Origin: Pyrenochaeta sp. MPI-SDFR-AT-0127
Taxonomy: Eukaryota; Ascomycota; Dothideomycetes; Pleosporales; Cucurbitariaceae
Assembly (NCBI GenBank): GCA_020747015.1
Contig: JAGTJM010000002.1
Span: 1-64,000, forward strand
DNA length: 64,000 nucleotides
Reading direction: 5' to 3'
How positions within the stretch are numbered: position 1 is the stretch's first letter; the number at the start of each line of letters is the position of its first letter. Shown here piece by piece: positions 47,044 to 56,670 of the stretch. Position numbers and translations under genes: made by a program. A model generated the notes under the pieces. The model did no database searches. It saw only the letters and a program-made list of their open reading frames with translations, and was not told where the DNA came from.

Positions 47044-48693
47044 ATGATCCCAGAAACAACGGTCGCATGGCCGAATGACGCTGGTTTTGACAACAATTAC
47101 GAGGAACATGAGCCCGTCGAACTCACCGTGAAGGGCCGAATTCCACACTATGCTGCTGGTATTTTGTTCCGGACTGGCCCCCTAGGATACAAGGCGAAGA
47201 CAAATGATGGCAAGATTTGGGCCGCGAAACACTGGTTTGACGGCTTTTCCTGTGTCCACCGTTTCCAAATCGACGTCCCTGGCGAAGATGGCGTAGCGAA
47301 AGTTCAGTACCGGTCTCGACGCATAGTAGACGAATTTCTGGAGATAGTTCGCAAGACTGGCAAACTCGACAGCATTACCTTCGCATCAAAGCGTGATCCT
47401 TGCGAGAGCTTCTTCAAGAAGGTCATGAGTGTTTTTCACAGCACGCACGCACGTAATGCACAAAATGTGGGAGTTACGCTTTCCATAAACATGCCTGGTG
47501 GCGGATCCGTCAGGAACCCGGAGAAACCTTCCATCAACGGACACACCAATCACATCGAAACTCTCCACGCAAAGTCAGACAACTTATTACTCAAGAAGAT
47601 CAACCCAGAAACACTCGAGCCTCAGGGCCTGGCAACGCAGAAGGTTCTCCACCCCGACTTGAAAGGTCCCATGTCAGCTGCACACGCAAAATCCGACCCC
47701 AACACAGGAGATATCTTCAATTTCAACCTCGATTTCGGCTACAAGAGTACATATCGCATCTTCCGTACCTCGGCTTTCACTGGTCAAACCGATATTCTCG
47801 CCACGTTCCATGGCAAGCCAGCATACATTCACTCGCTTTTCCTTACTGAGAACTACGTTATCCTTTGTGTATGGAACAGCCACATCACATGGGGCGGTGT
47901 CTCAATTCTGTATAACAAAAATGTGGTCGACGCTATTGCACCTTTCGACCCAAAATCGAAGGCGACATGGTATGTCGTAGACCGCATCCAAGGAAAGGGC
48001 CTCGTAGCTACATACGATAGCGATCCCTTTTTCTGTTTCCACACTGTGAACGCTTGGGAAGAACCAAATGAGACCAACCCGAAGAAAACAGACATCATCA
48101 CTGAACTGAGTATGTTCGAGAATACAGATGTGATCCACCGCTTCTACTACGACAACCTTGTGTCCTCCATCGCCAATCCGGACTATGCTGGCAAGAAACG
48201 TCTTTCGTGTCTGCCTATGCAAGCGCAATTCCGTCTTCCTGCCGTCGACGCCGGCGTTTCAACCAAGCATCCGCTACCTGCGGAATTGCTCTTCCAAACC
48301 GATAAGATGATAAGCGCCGAGCTTCCCACAATAAACCCATCTTACCTTACCCGCCGTCACCGGTACACATATGGCTGCGCCGACCGCCTCAAGTCTTCGT
48401 TCATGGACGGCATCGTCAAGTTCGACAACATCACCCAGACCTCCATCTTCTGGGAAAAGGAGGGGCATACACCTGGAGAGCCTATCTTTGTGGCTAACCC
48501 GGAAGGCACTGCCGAAGATGATGGGGTAGTCTTGACAGTTGTCTTAGATGGCTATGTTGAGAGGAGCTACTTGTTGGTCTTGAGCGCAAAGGATCTGTCG
48601 GAGATAGGCAGGGCGGAGATGCAGGGGCCAATGAGCTTTGGCTTTCACGGGGCATACAAATCGAGCAGTAGGAGGTATGCTGGGGATATTTAA
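47044..48693 (+). CDS. Carotenoid oxygenase family protein (RPE65/CCD type)
   Basis: Intronless, 549 aa from ATG 47044; the frame stays open to an ATG at 46798 (631 aa). The shorter start is chosen because family similarity begins near NDAGFDNNYEEHEPVEL. The enzyme binds non-haem Fe(II) with four His and cleaves a double bond in a polyene or stilbene. All four are visible: His214 (SAAHAKSD), His263 (YIHSLFLTEN), His333 (CFHTVNAWEE) and His535 (FGFHGAY). Second-shell Glu residues at about 340 and in the 420s are also plausible. No carotenoid synthase or cyclase gene is nearby, so it does not form an obvious pigment cluster here; the substrate could be a carotenoid or a phenolic such as resveratrol. 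Confidence 0.9.
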   Translation: MIPETTVAWPNDAGFDNNYEEHEPVELTVKGRIPHYAAGILFRTGPLGYKAKTNDGKIWAAKHWFDGFSCVHRFQIDVPGEDGVAKVQYRSRRIVDEFLEIVRKTGKLDSITFASKRDPCESFFKKVMSVFHSTHARNAQNVGVTLSINMPGGGSVRNPEKPSINGHTNHIETLHAKSDNLLLKKINPETLEPQGLATQKVLHPDLKGPMSAAHAKSDPNTGDIFNFNLDFGYKSTYRIFRTSAFTGQTDILATFHGKPAYIHSLFLTENYVILCVWNSHITWGGVSILYNKNVVDAIAPFDPKSKATWYVVDRIQGKGLVATYDSDPFFCFHTVNAWEEPNETNPKKTDIITELSMFENTDVIHRFYYDNLVSSIANPDYAGKKRLSCLPMQAQFRLPAVDAGVSTKHPLPAELLFQTDKMISAELPTINPSYLTRRHRYTYGCADRLKSSFMDGIVKFDNITQTSIFWEKEGHTPGEPIFVANPEGTAEDDGVVLTVVLDGYVERSYLLVLSAKDLSEIGRAEMQGPMSFGFHGAYKSSSRRYAGDI

Positions 48694-48825
48694 AAGGTGT
48701 GAAGTGCATTGGTAATGCTCGTACGGCGTAAGGGTATCAGGCTCGATCCTCGTTATTATCATGTGTTTCATCACACCTCATCATCATGTTTTAACATCAT
48801 TTTATGAATAGCAAATTGTAATTAT
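48694..48825. terminator. Convergent 3' ends, carotenoid oxygenase and paralogue A
   Basis: Only 132 bp separate the two stop codons, so the 3' UTRs and polyadenylation signals must overlap or abut. AT-rich TTTTAACATCATTTTATGAA lies near 48789. Confidence 0.35.
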
Positions 48826-49305
48826 TCACGCCTCATGTTTACTCCTACTCTCGCGTTCTAGCCGTCTTTTCTCACGTTGCAACGTGCGCTCCAAGACCTC
48901 CGCAGCTTTCTCTTCCCAAATCCTTTTCTCAACCTCCGGGTTCATCATTCCCTCCACGAACCACATATACGCATCTGTGTACATCATTTGATTGTCTCGT
49001 ACGACATCATTGAACCTTCCACCCCAGGTTTTCGAAGCCACATCGTTATTCGCCCCCGTACGCTCTCCGGAGCCTCCATGACAGAGAACATAACAGGTCA
49101 TGGATTTGCACTCTCCAGCGCCACTTCTGAGGTGACTGCATTGCGAGTATTTTATTGCGCCTTTGTTGACGGTGAATGTAATGCAGTGCTTTTTGAGCTC
49201 TTCTTTGTTAGTGGGAATGTCCCACGCAAAGAAGTGCTGTTCGCCGTCGGGCTCGGCATCTCGTGCTGGAGCGACATATGCGGTAACGTTCACGACACTT
49301 GGCAT
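48826..49305 (-). CDS. Cluster protein A: small orphan with C..C..CYxxC motif
   Basis: Intronless, 159 aa, family not recognised. An N-terminal beta-like segment VVNVTAYVAPARD is followed by FAWDIP at residues 26-31. The shared cluster motif has Cys56, His58, Cys66, Cys71-Tyr72 and Cys75, in the pattern C-x9-C-x4-CY-x2-C. A region with Trp and Tyr follows (TWGGRF, DAYMWFVEG), then a long charged C-terminal helix of about 40 residues (KRIWEEKAAEVLERTLQREKR). No signal peptide or membrane segment. It is the first of five diverged minus-strand relatives between 48.8 and 57.2 kb. The cysteines could bind a metal or form a disulphide; neither is shown. Confidence 0.65.
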   Translation of the reverse strand: MPSVVNVTAYVAPARDAEPDGEQHFFAWDIPTNKEELKKHCITFTVNKGAIKYSQCSHLRSGAGECKSMTCYVLCHGGSGERTGANNDVASKTWGGRFNDVVRDNQMMYTDAYMWFVEGMMNPEVEKRIWEEKAAEVLERTLQREKRRLERESRSKHEA

Positions 49306-50144
49306 CCTTGAGAGGGTGGCTAGGTACTGTATAATTGAAGTAGAATATCGAGAAGGTCAATTAATATCTGTGTGTAGAATGGGGGTCTAATATACGGTCG
49401 AACCGAACGCATCAGTTAAAAAACAAGGAGGAAAGTCACCAGGAGGACCCAGTATTGTATGAAGTGTATATTTATTGAGTCAGCATTTAATAATGTTCTT
49501 AGAGTCAGAAGCACCTGTCATTTTGAGCATGAAAAGTGACCAAAATCGTTACACATCAGCCCCAATCGATCTAGCTCGTAGCGAAGGACAAAAGAAAGAT
49601 CCAGTAAGATACATGAACGTCTTCTAAAAATTGACAGCCTAGCATGATATCAAGCGCGCTCTTTCACATATCCTTACCTTTTCTTTGAAGGTCATCTACA
49701 TCAGCTGTTGAGTAACGGCGCCATTGGCTTCATTTCCCCTAAAGGGCTTAGCCTTTTCTGATCAGAAATTACTATTTTCGTGCAGAAAGAACAGTAGTGC
49801 CTTTATTTTCGGGTATGTTTGCGTCGACTAGTGTCATAGTAGTCGACAGACGGTGTCTAATTGATTTCGTCTGACGGGTACCATGGTCCTCACCATGAGC
49901 CATAATTTCTTGGTAGCAAGTGACTTTCAGTTAATTTTGGTAGATAAGTCTTCAGAATAGTTCTGACATGGATGTTGAACTTTGGGTAGGATTCTCAAAA
50001 CGATTTGAGGAAATGCATGCCCACAGGGTAGTAAAGCCAAGTGAGAACAACACGTCTCATTAAATCTAATGCATTCGACCGCATTCAATCATATCGCAGT
50101 AGAACCCCTAAGAGACTAGAATGAAAATTCTTGTTTACAGATGA
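49306..50144. other. AT-rich spacer in the paralogue cluster
   Basis: About 840 bp, strongly AT-rich, with no ORF of note. It must include the promoter of cluster protein A and the 3' end of B. Confidence 0.35.
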
Positions 50145-50624
50145 TCAAACCGAACCATCCTGTTTTTTCATCTCAATCAATTCCTTTCGAAATTGCTCAG
50201 TAACACGATACAATCTAGTTCCAACCCCAGCTATTTCAGGCTGGTGCTCTGACACCAATTCCCATCGACCATCGTCAGGCAGCCTCATAGACTCTTGCCC
50301 CTTCCTCATTTCTATAGTACTCGTCTTGTCGTAGCAGAGAAGGTAGCATATATTCTCCCAATCTGTACATTTACCGGTTGACTTTATGTGCTCGCATTGC
50401 GCATTCATGGGAATATCCCTGGCCCTTAAATTGGGCATGTATTCGTACAGATCTACCTCGTGCCCTTTGCGCCAACAGAACATATCATTTCCCATACCGG
50501 GGGGTCCATCGGGTTTAGGTGGGACAAGTCTTACTATAAGGGTCTTTGCTGGTAGCATGTTCACTCTCTTGGGATGAATTAAGGCTGCGGGCCCACCGGG
50601 TAGGTAATTTGTTCCTAAAGGCAT
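50145..50624 (-). CDS. Cluster protein B: small orphan with C..C..CYxxC motif
   Basis: Intronless, 159 aa; the Met at codon 23 is an alternative start. A beta-like segment KTLIVRLVPPKPDG lies at 27-40, then MFCWRKG, then the DIP-x4-C lead-in. The motif residues are Cys77, His79, Cys86, Cys93-Tyr94 and Cys97 (C-x8-C-x6-CY-x2-C). The tail contains GRWELVSEHQPEIAGVGTRLYRVTEQF, which resembles the Trp/Tyr tail of A and C only in layout, and ends in a short charged helix. No secretion signal. Overall identity to the other four members is low outside the motif, so the genes are old or fast-evolving duplicates. Confidence 0.65.
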   Translation of the reverse strand: MPLGTNYLPGGPAALIHPKRVNMLPAKTLIVRLVPPKPDGPPGMGNDMFCWRKGHEVDLYEYMPNLRARDIPMNAQCEHIKSTGKCTDWENICYLLCYDKTSTIEMRKGQESMRLPDDGRWELVSEHQPEIAGVGTRLYRVTEQFRKELIEMKKQDGSV

Positions 50625-51122
50625 TGCTAAGTTAGACTGATAAAAAGGCTGTTAAGTTGTTGCAGGCTTGGTCTAATGGTTTGCAAGGCTCAAATGTTGG
50701 TACATAGAGTAGAGGTATGGCACCATTGACCGCTGTATTTATGTCTTCACACAGTCACTGTACACCGACCGGGCACTCTAAGTACGACTCATTTGGTTTT
50801 GACAGCGTGGTGGAGCCTTGATTGGCGTTTTGATTCTGACGATATATGTGAATGAGTCAAGCCCCAGGATGTATACGTAAGAGGGCTATACCACCATATT
50901 CTACAGTATCCGGTTGCAGTGTTATACAGCATCACATCAATTTCTGTCATTCATGATTTTGAGATAGACATGAAACAGTTTCATGGAATATTACTGAACA
51001 TTGGAGAGATTTTTCATTTCAGGTACTGATCAACACCTAAGGATGCCGATATACAAAGAGTCCAAGTAGACATCGATCTACAGAATGAAATCTAGATACC
51101 ACCAAATTAAGAGTACCATAAA
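50625..51122. other. Spacer in the paralogue cluster
   Basis: About 500 bp, AT-rich, no supportable ORF. Confidence 0.35.
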
Positions 51123-51587
51123 CTAATTAAGTTCATTTGTTGCATGACTTTCATCACTCCTATTTACTCCATCAATTTGCGCTTTCAACTCCCTCACTCT
51201 GTTATCGCATCCATCAGGTTCGGTGAGGAAAAGCCAAGCATTATTTGGAAGGATCTCCGGATCATTTGGGACGAACTTTACGCACATGAATGGATAGGGG
51301 AAATTGAAATCCTTCGACGCCACGCCGGTTGTCGCGAGACTACATTGAGCATTGTAACAGACGAGGTAGCATTTTTTGGATGTACATTCGCCTCGTTCTC
51401 TAACACCCTTGCACCGACACAGTAGTGGAAGGTCGTCCAAGTTGAATTGAAGCTTGTAGTCGGCATAATGTGACATGTCTTCAGAAGGCTCTTGGTTGGT
51501 CGTTGCAGGATCCTGTGGTGGAGCAAGTTTCGCATGGATTGTCCCCAAAGGAGGGAAGAGCCCGCTCTCCGAAGTTTGCGCTGACAT
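51123..51587 (-). CDS. Cluster protein C: small orphan with C..C..CYxxC motif
   Basis: Intronless, 154 aa. The beta-like segment LGTIHAKLAPPQD is at 14-26. The lead-in is LDDLP, then the motif Cys59, Gly61 (in place of His), Cys68, Cys73-Tyr74 and Cys77 (C-x8-C-x4-CY-x2-C). The tail has FMCVKFVPNDPEILPNNAWLFLTEP and a short charged end. This is the closest match to A in spacing. A longer ORF at 51278-51829 in another frame of the same strand has no such motif and is treated as a shadow. No signal peptide; cytosolic or nuclear by default. Confidence 0.65.
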   Translation of the reverse strand: MSAQTSESGLFPPLGTIHAKLAPPQDPATTNQEPSEDMSHYADYKLQFNLDDLPLLCRCKGVRERGECTSKKCYLVCYNAQCSLATTGVASKDFNFPYPFMCVKFVPNDPEILPNNAWLFLTEPDGCDNRVRELKAQIDGVNRSDESHATNELN

Positions 51588-52178
51588 TGTTGCCCGTGGC
51601 TTAGAAGGTGATGTGCACGGTGGCAGGAGCCGTGAAGCCCTGTATGAAACTTAAGGCTGGTCTGAACTATGGGTTTTGGATCCAGGGATATAACTTGAAA
51701 ATTAATTCGATACCAAGTCGAGGGCAAAGATAGCAATGGTTGGTAACTATTATCTACTCCAAAATAGTCACAATGATGGCTGCTGTTTGCATAGGCGTTG
51801 CAAATGACGACAGTGAAATGAGTGGACAAAATGATTGTGATACTTCCCCACTTAAGTGCCGCAACGCTCAGACCTTTAGGTCAACTGATAGACTTGTCTG
51901 ACTCTTTCAAATTATCCAGCTGTAGCGTGGCCTAAATAAAATCCCAATGCACAGGATGCAACACGTACAAATGGTACAAGTGCAAGCCAAACCAAGATCT
52001 GCGGATTAGCACGCCATTTACGAAACTCTAAAGACATGCCGTTATGCGTAGTAAGCTGAACATTTTATCAAACCTTGAAGCTCCTAAAATAAATATGGAG
52101 AGGCAATCTTGAGGTTACACATGCGCCGCAAAAATTTATTTGAAGTGAAAGTATGCATTCTCTATCCCACTATTGATA
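51588..52178. other. Spacer in the paralogue cluster
   Basis: About 590 bp, AT-rich, no supportable gene. Confidence 0.35.
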
Positions 52179-52673
52179 CTATTCTTGTGATACTCGTCCA
52201 CCGTTCCTATCATCTCTGAATCCTGGAGGATTAAATGAGTCCCCATCCCCAAGAAAGTAGATTAATGTTTTACTACTAATGTTGTTTGTCTCAGTTGGGC
52301 CGAACACCGAACGTACCGATAGCCATTCGTCCGGTGCATCCATAGAGCACTTTCCTTTTGTACCTTTGGTCATGTCGTTTTCCTCTTTGTAAAAGAGAAG
52401 GTAACAGTTTCCTGAGCGGCATTCCTTACTATCAATAGGCAACAAGTGTTTGCACAAATTGTTTGCGCTTGGAATGTCCCACTCATCCAACTCAAGAATG
52501 AAGCCTCTAAGATCGCGAAAATCCTTTTCTTTCTTATATTCAGCTGGAGTTTTCTGCTCTATGGTCTCATTCGCCCGACCAACACCTCTTACCGGGGCAA
52601 GTGCAACGTGAATAGTAACAATGTTCTTCTCACCAGGTTCGCTGGGGGTGTTGATCGCATTTGCATTCACCAT
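52179..52673 (-). CDS. Cluster protein D: small orphan with C..C..CYxxF motif
   Basis: Intronless, 164 aa. The beta-like segment NIVTIHVALAPVRG is at 17-30. A Lys/Glu-rich insert leads to FILELDEWDIP, then Cys74, His76, Cys85, Cys90-Tyr91 (C-x10-C-x4-CY). The fourth cysteine of A-C is Phe94 here, so at most three cysteines of the motif remain. The tail contains DEWLSVRSVFGPTETNN and TLIYFLGDG, again a Trp..Tyr layout. The loss of one cysteine argues against an obligatory four-Cys metal site across the family. Confidence 0.65.
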   Translation of the reverse strand: MVNANAINTPSEPGEKNIVTIHVALAPVRGVGRANETIEQKTPAEYKKEKDFRDLRGFILELDEWDIPSANNLCKHLLPIDSKECRSGNCYLLFYKEENDMTKGTKGKCSMDAPDEWLSVRSVFGPTETNNISSKTLIYFLGDGDSFNPPGFRDDRNGGRVSQE

Positions 52674-54261
52674 TTTTAAGCTTTGTACAGGAACCCTTAG
52701 AATCTATTGAAGTGGAAGATAGATTATTTGAATATATATGAATCTTGCTTTTAGATTCGACTAGAATGAAATTCGCAATAATATTGTAGAAAAGTATGTG
52801 ATCACCTCCAGGCTTGATAATTACTCTTAACCAACGTTTAGAATGTTGTATTCTTGGAAGTGTACAATATGAGAATTTATATGCGTCTTTGAACAGGACC
52901 TTTCTGAGTCTTGCACTGCAGTGCCATGGCCCATAGATTGATTCTGAAAGAGAGCAGCGTGTCAGCGTTCAATATACTCTGAAAAGTGTAGTGTCATGCG
53001 CGAGTCCACTTGCTTGGAGTCATTTGATAAGGTCACAACAGTCCTTAGTCACAGAGACCATGATTAAAAGCTGGAATTTGAGCCTACTATTGGTTGGGGT
53101 TCATCATGATTTCCCAAATCCATTGAATCAAACAGGAAACCTTCCCTTGCAAGTCCTATCCACCAGAAAATATACCAATACGCATCGCTCACGTGAAATT
53201 CAACCAGGCCTGACTGACAACCGATTAAAATCAAACCCACTACAATAGTGATATAGGCAATGATGTATTCGTTGTGAGCTTGCTGCTATATTGAGTGATC
53301 GTCGCGATACTCGCGATAAGCTAGGGTAGGATGCTGAGATATATAATCCAACTAAAGACATATATATAGAAGTTTTTAATGCAGCTCTTCGAATAATTAC
53401 AAATTTTCAAAGTGAGGATCAGGACTTGCCAGCAAATGTTCTAGGAAGCTTTACGTTCGTCTGGGCCCACGCCCAGGTCATTTTCAGCAATCCGAACGGC
53501 ACGCCCTCCACCTATTGTCGTCACATTCTTCGTTGAGGCCTCACACCCACCGTCTAAGGAAAGCACAATTTAAAAAAATGGACCTACTTGTCTTGCAAAT
53601 CAGGCAAGCATTCAGAATCAAGAACTAATGAGAATGACTGACATATGCAACCTATACGGATATGACACTCACGCACAACGGCTCAAATAGCCCTTGACAG
53701 AACCGAAATTAGGTCAAGTGATTCGTACAACTGGTTTGCCAGAAATGCACTGAAATAGCTCTCAGTATCTGCCATGCCGAAGCTCTTGAGTCTAAAAGCT
53801 GCTCCCACTCGAAGCCCCAAAGCTGTCAACATCATCAGCTATAGAACGGCTTATCAAGATTCCCATATCTCAAAACAACACAAATATTCCAGCTGCACTC
53901 GAACTGGCCTTCGCCGAGTCAGTCCGGCACTCCGAATCATTTCCGTTTTGCCACCCACCAATCAGAGAAAGTTTGCACATTGCGACCAATTGGTCAGGGA
54001 GGTTGAAACTTTGAAACTTAGTCAACATAATTGTGGAGTCACTTTTCACCAATGTGGTATGATTTTATCGTAAAGGAAAGGTCGTCGACACGAGTTATGT
54101 TCGGAGATGATTCGGCGGATACAATTGTTGAGTGGTGGAAGGTCTGAAAGCATTGCATATATATACTGGGTCGAATGGGTAGGAGGGAGTCATCTGTCAA
54201 CTCAAAGTTCAATCTATAATCATTTATACTACTCAATCTCCAACCACGCTGTACACCCAAG
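52674..54261. other. AT-rich region, cluster centre
   Basis: 1.6 kb with only short ORFs lacking domains. The stretch 52680-52870 and 53280-53420 are very AT-rich. At the right end, a TATA-like ATATATATA lies at 54157-54165, about 97 bp before the start of the small Asp-rich gene. Confidence 0.35.
54157..54165 (+). promoter_or_regulatory. Candidate TATA box for the Asp-rich small gene
   Basis: ATATATATA about 97 bp before ATG 54262, followed by a CT/CA-rich leader (TACTACTCAATCTCCAACCA). The spacing is normal for fungal TATA-driven genes. Confidence 0.4.
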
Positions 54262-54501
54262 ATGGCCATACAAAGTTCTCAACCTTCAACACGCGCCTCT
54301 TCAATGGCTGCCCCGGCTGACCGCTCCCACTCAACAACAAGTCGCCACCCTTTCAGCACTTCATCGCTAAGGTCAGCTCTGAAGAAGCCATTCCAAGGTT
54401 GGTCAAAGGATCTTCTTCGCGCTAGAGATGACGACGACGACGACTACAACTTCGCGAGCGGTGCGCGCCGTGGCGCTCAGCAATATCGTAACGAATCATG
54501 A
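54262..54501 (+). CDS. Small Asp-rich protein, 79 aa, unknown
   Basis: A single exon of 79 codons. The protein is Ser/Thr/Arg-rich at the N-terminus, contains LRSALKKPFQGWSKDLLRARDDDDDDYNF and ends GARRGAQQYRNES. There is no signal peptide or membrane helix; disorder is likely. Support comes from a well-placed TATA-like element, a pyrimidine-rich leader and a compositionally non-random product. It lies inside the paralogue cluster on the opposite strand. A chance ORF of this length is possible. Confidence 0.4.
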   Translation: MAIQSSQPSTRASSMAAPADRSHSTTSRHPFSTSSLRSALKKPFQGWSKDLLRARDDDDDDYNFASGARRGAQQYRNES

Positions 54502-55623
54502 AGCGGACACTTCAATTTGAACCTGAAAATAGACGAATAGAAATCTCGAGCCCTAAAGTTTGCCGATGGAAGGGAAATACCGGACCAAAAATAAAAGAAT
54601 AACACTATGGGTACAGTAAAGTTTGCAGATGATTACACATAAGCTGTGGGGGATGTCGATGTTGAATCGGTCAGCATTGATGGAAACATTGGAATGCGGT
54701 TGTTAACGTCTGATATCCTCAATTCTAGTATTGGCGCGATACCCATCATTCTTAAAGACGAATATCAAACAATTTTACATTATGTTGTGAAATGGTGTGT
54801 AGTGAGACTTGCGTGCGTGAAGGACATGGAGCGAGGTTGCGATAAGTGTCACGTGTTGCGGCTGAGGCTACGTCATTGTCAATTAGTTCGAACTGTCAAA
54901 GGATTGTTTCAGGAACAGCAAACAATCTATCGCAGCTCATATCTTCCCACGCCCCTCTCTTTCGCAATGTTTTGGTTCTAAGCACACTGATTCTCTGTTG
55001 ATCTCCGAGATCCGGATTGCTGGCTCGGAAATTGGAAGGCCTAACGAATTGTCGGTAAGAGAAATCAGCCGGAAAGCTCACTCGATCGTAACAATATGAT
55101 TACTGCTTCTCAACCGCGTCCTAACAGAAGTATGCGATACAAGGCAACGAACACGTTAAGGACAAGAAAGAATATGACCTTCTATGAAGAAAGGTCCATC
55201 AGCAGTTCGAGGGGTGTCAGCTTCCAGACAAACGTCGGTGAGGCCGGGAACAGGCAACATTGTTCCAAGACGCCTTTGACCGCTTGAAGGCATGCGAATA
55301 GAAGAAGCAATTTCTCGCATCCTTTGCCAAGGCCCACATTCTGGGAAGCGACCAGCCAACCCGGGCAACCTAGCTTTGTTCAGCCAATCCCGTTCATGAT
55401 CCTGGTTAGGGCGGCTCAATCAAGCTGCATGATGCGTTGGTCATCCTGGAGATCTTCGCCCTAACTTCCAAGATAAGTAGACTTCCATAGCCCATCCTCA
55501 TTGCCTTTCTTTTGGCTGTCCAACTGTATCATCGCCATCCTCTGTCGTTCAATCGAAAAGCAACCACGATTATTATTCCATTGCCCTTCCACTTATCAGC
55601 TACCTGTAATATTAGTTCTCGTA
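54502..55623. other. Intergenic region before the GPI protein
   Basis: 1.1 kb without a supportable gene. The frame of the GPI protein is open back to 55501, but its signal peptide begins at 55624, so 55501-55623 is probably leader. Confidence 0.35.
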
Positions 55624-56400
55624 ATGTCCGCAATACTCACAACCGCATTTTTCGCCACGTACGCTGCCGCTCAATTAACAACATCTGCCTGGCTACCCGG
55701 ATCCGCAGACTTCAATGATACTCTCGTTGCCTCTGTCGTTGCGCAGGATGGAGACCACACCACTCTAGCACTCGCATTCCTAGACGGCCCAACGCAATCG
55801 GATGAAATATATCCTCGAGCACCGCCTACTGTCACTATTGGAGGAACGACTTTCGTAGCGTACGAAGTAACGGCAGTTGATCCATTGGGCGAAAGTGACA
55901 ATACAGTCACAGTTTCTCTCGAATGTACTCGATCGGGCGCAAGTGCAGCTCCAACATGTACCATGTCGACCAAAGGGGCGGATGCAGTCATTAGTGAGCT
56001 TTGCGCGGGACTGACGGCACAATCGCATGCGACACCTGTAGAAGGCGCGCAATACTGCACCGATTCTGCTGCCTTGACTTTCGAACAGACCCTGACGCTG
56101 AGCGGAGATGCTGAAGCCTCTCTTAACGACTTTCAAGTTATCATTACTGCTGGTGTAGAAAAATTAGATGCATCTGCCGCGGCGACTCCAACAGCAAGCG
56201 GCGCCTCCGTTACGCGATCTTCTTCTGGCTCTAGTTCTGTTGCAGCTGCTGGAAGTGGGCCTTCTGCAAGTGGGCCTTCTGCTAGTGCTGCTGCATCGTC
56301 GAGCTCTGTACCACAACAGAGTTCCAACGCTGCCGCTCCGATGAGGACGATCGCGCCTGCGCTGGCTGGTTTGGGCGCCGCAGTTGCCTACTTCCTGTAG
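55624..56400 (+). CDS. GPI-anchored cell-wall protein
   Basis: Intronless, 258 aa from ATG 55624; an in-frame ATG at 55501 adds 41 residues that hide the signal peptide. The first 17 residues (MSAILTTAFFATYAAAQ) are a clean secretion signal. A domain of about 150 residues with four to six Cys follows; its WLPGSADFNDTLVASVVAQDGDHTTLAL start is a common opening in fungal GPI proteins of unknown fold. The last 70 residues are Ser/Ala/Pro-rich, include a 15-bp tandem duplication giving SGPSASGPSAS, and end in a hydrophobic GPI-attachment tail (PALAGLGAAVAYFL). It should be a wall or plasma-membrane surface protein. It sits on the plus strand inside the minus-strand paralogue cluster. Confidence 0.82.
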   Translation: MSAILTTAFFATYAAAQLTTSAWLPGSADFNDTLVASVVAQDGDHTTLALAFLDGPTQSDEIYPRAPPTVTIGGTTFVAYEVTAVDPLGESDNTVTVSLECTRSGASAAPTCTMSTKGADAVISELCAGLTAQSHATPVEGAQYCTDSAALTFEQTLTLSGDAEASLNDFQVIITAGVEKLDASAAATPTASGASVTRSSSGSSSVAAAGSGPSASGPSASAAASSSSVPQQSSNAAAPMRTIAPALAGLGAAVAYFL

Positions 56401-56670
56401 ACACCCTTTAACTACGTTAGATGTACAGTATCTCACTTCTATGCCGGCCTATTTGAGCGATCGTAATTAGCAAGCGTTTCATTTTGGGTATGATTACCTT
56501 CACAAAATCTAAATTAATCATGCGTATTGCATTCTTCATCAACTCAAAACTGCTGCCTTTCAGAGATCAATGATATCATAGGAGATTTTCGATGTCCAAA
56601 TGTACCATAGTCCTTTTGGGCCCTTCTAACGCCAACCAATTGTCCATTTTGTCTTCACTGATCCCTCGTG

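Noticed and set aside
51278..51829. 183-codon minus-strand ORF overlapping cluster protein C
   Set aside because: Lacks the cluster motif and overlaps the better-supported frame.
55501..55623. Upstream ATG of the GPI protein
   Set aside because: It would place 41 residues before the signal peptide; the downstream Met fits better.
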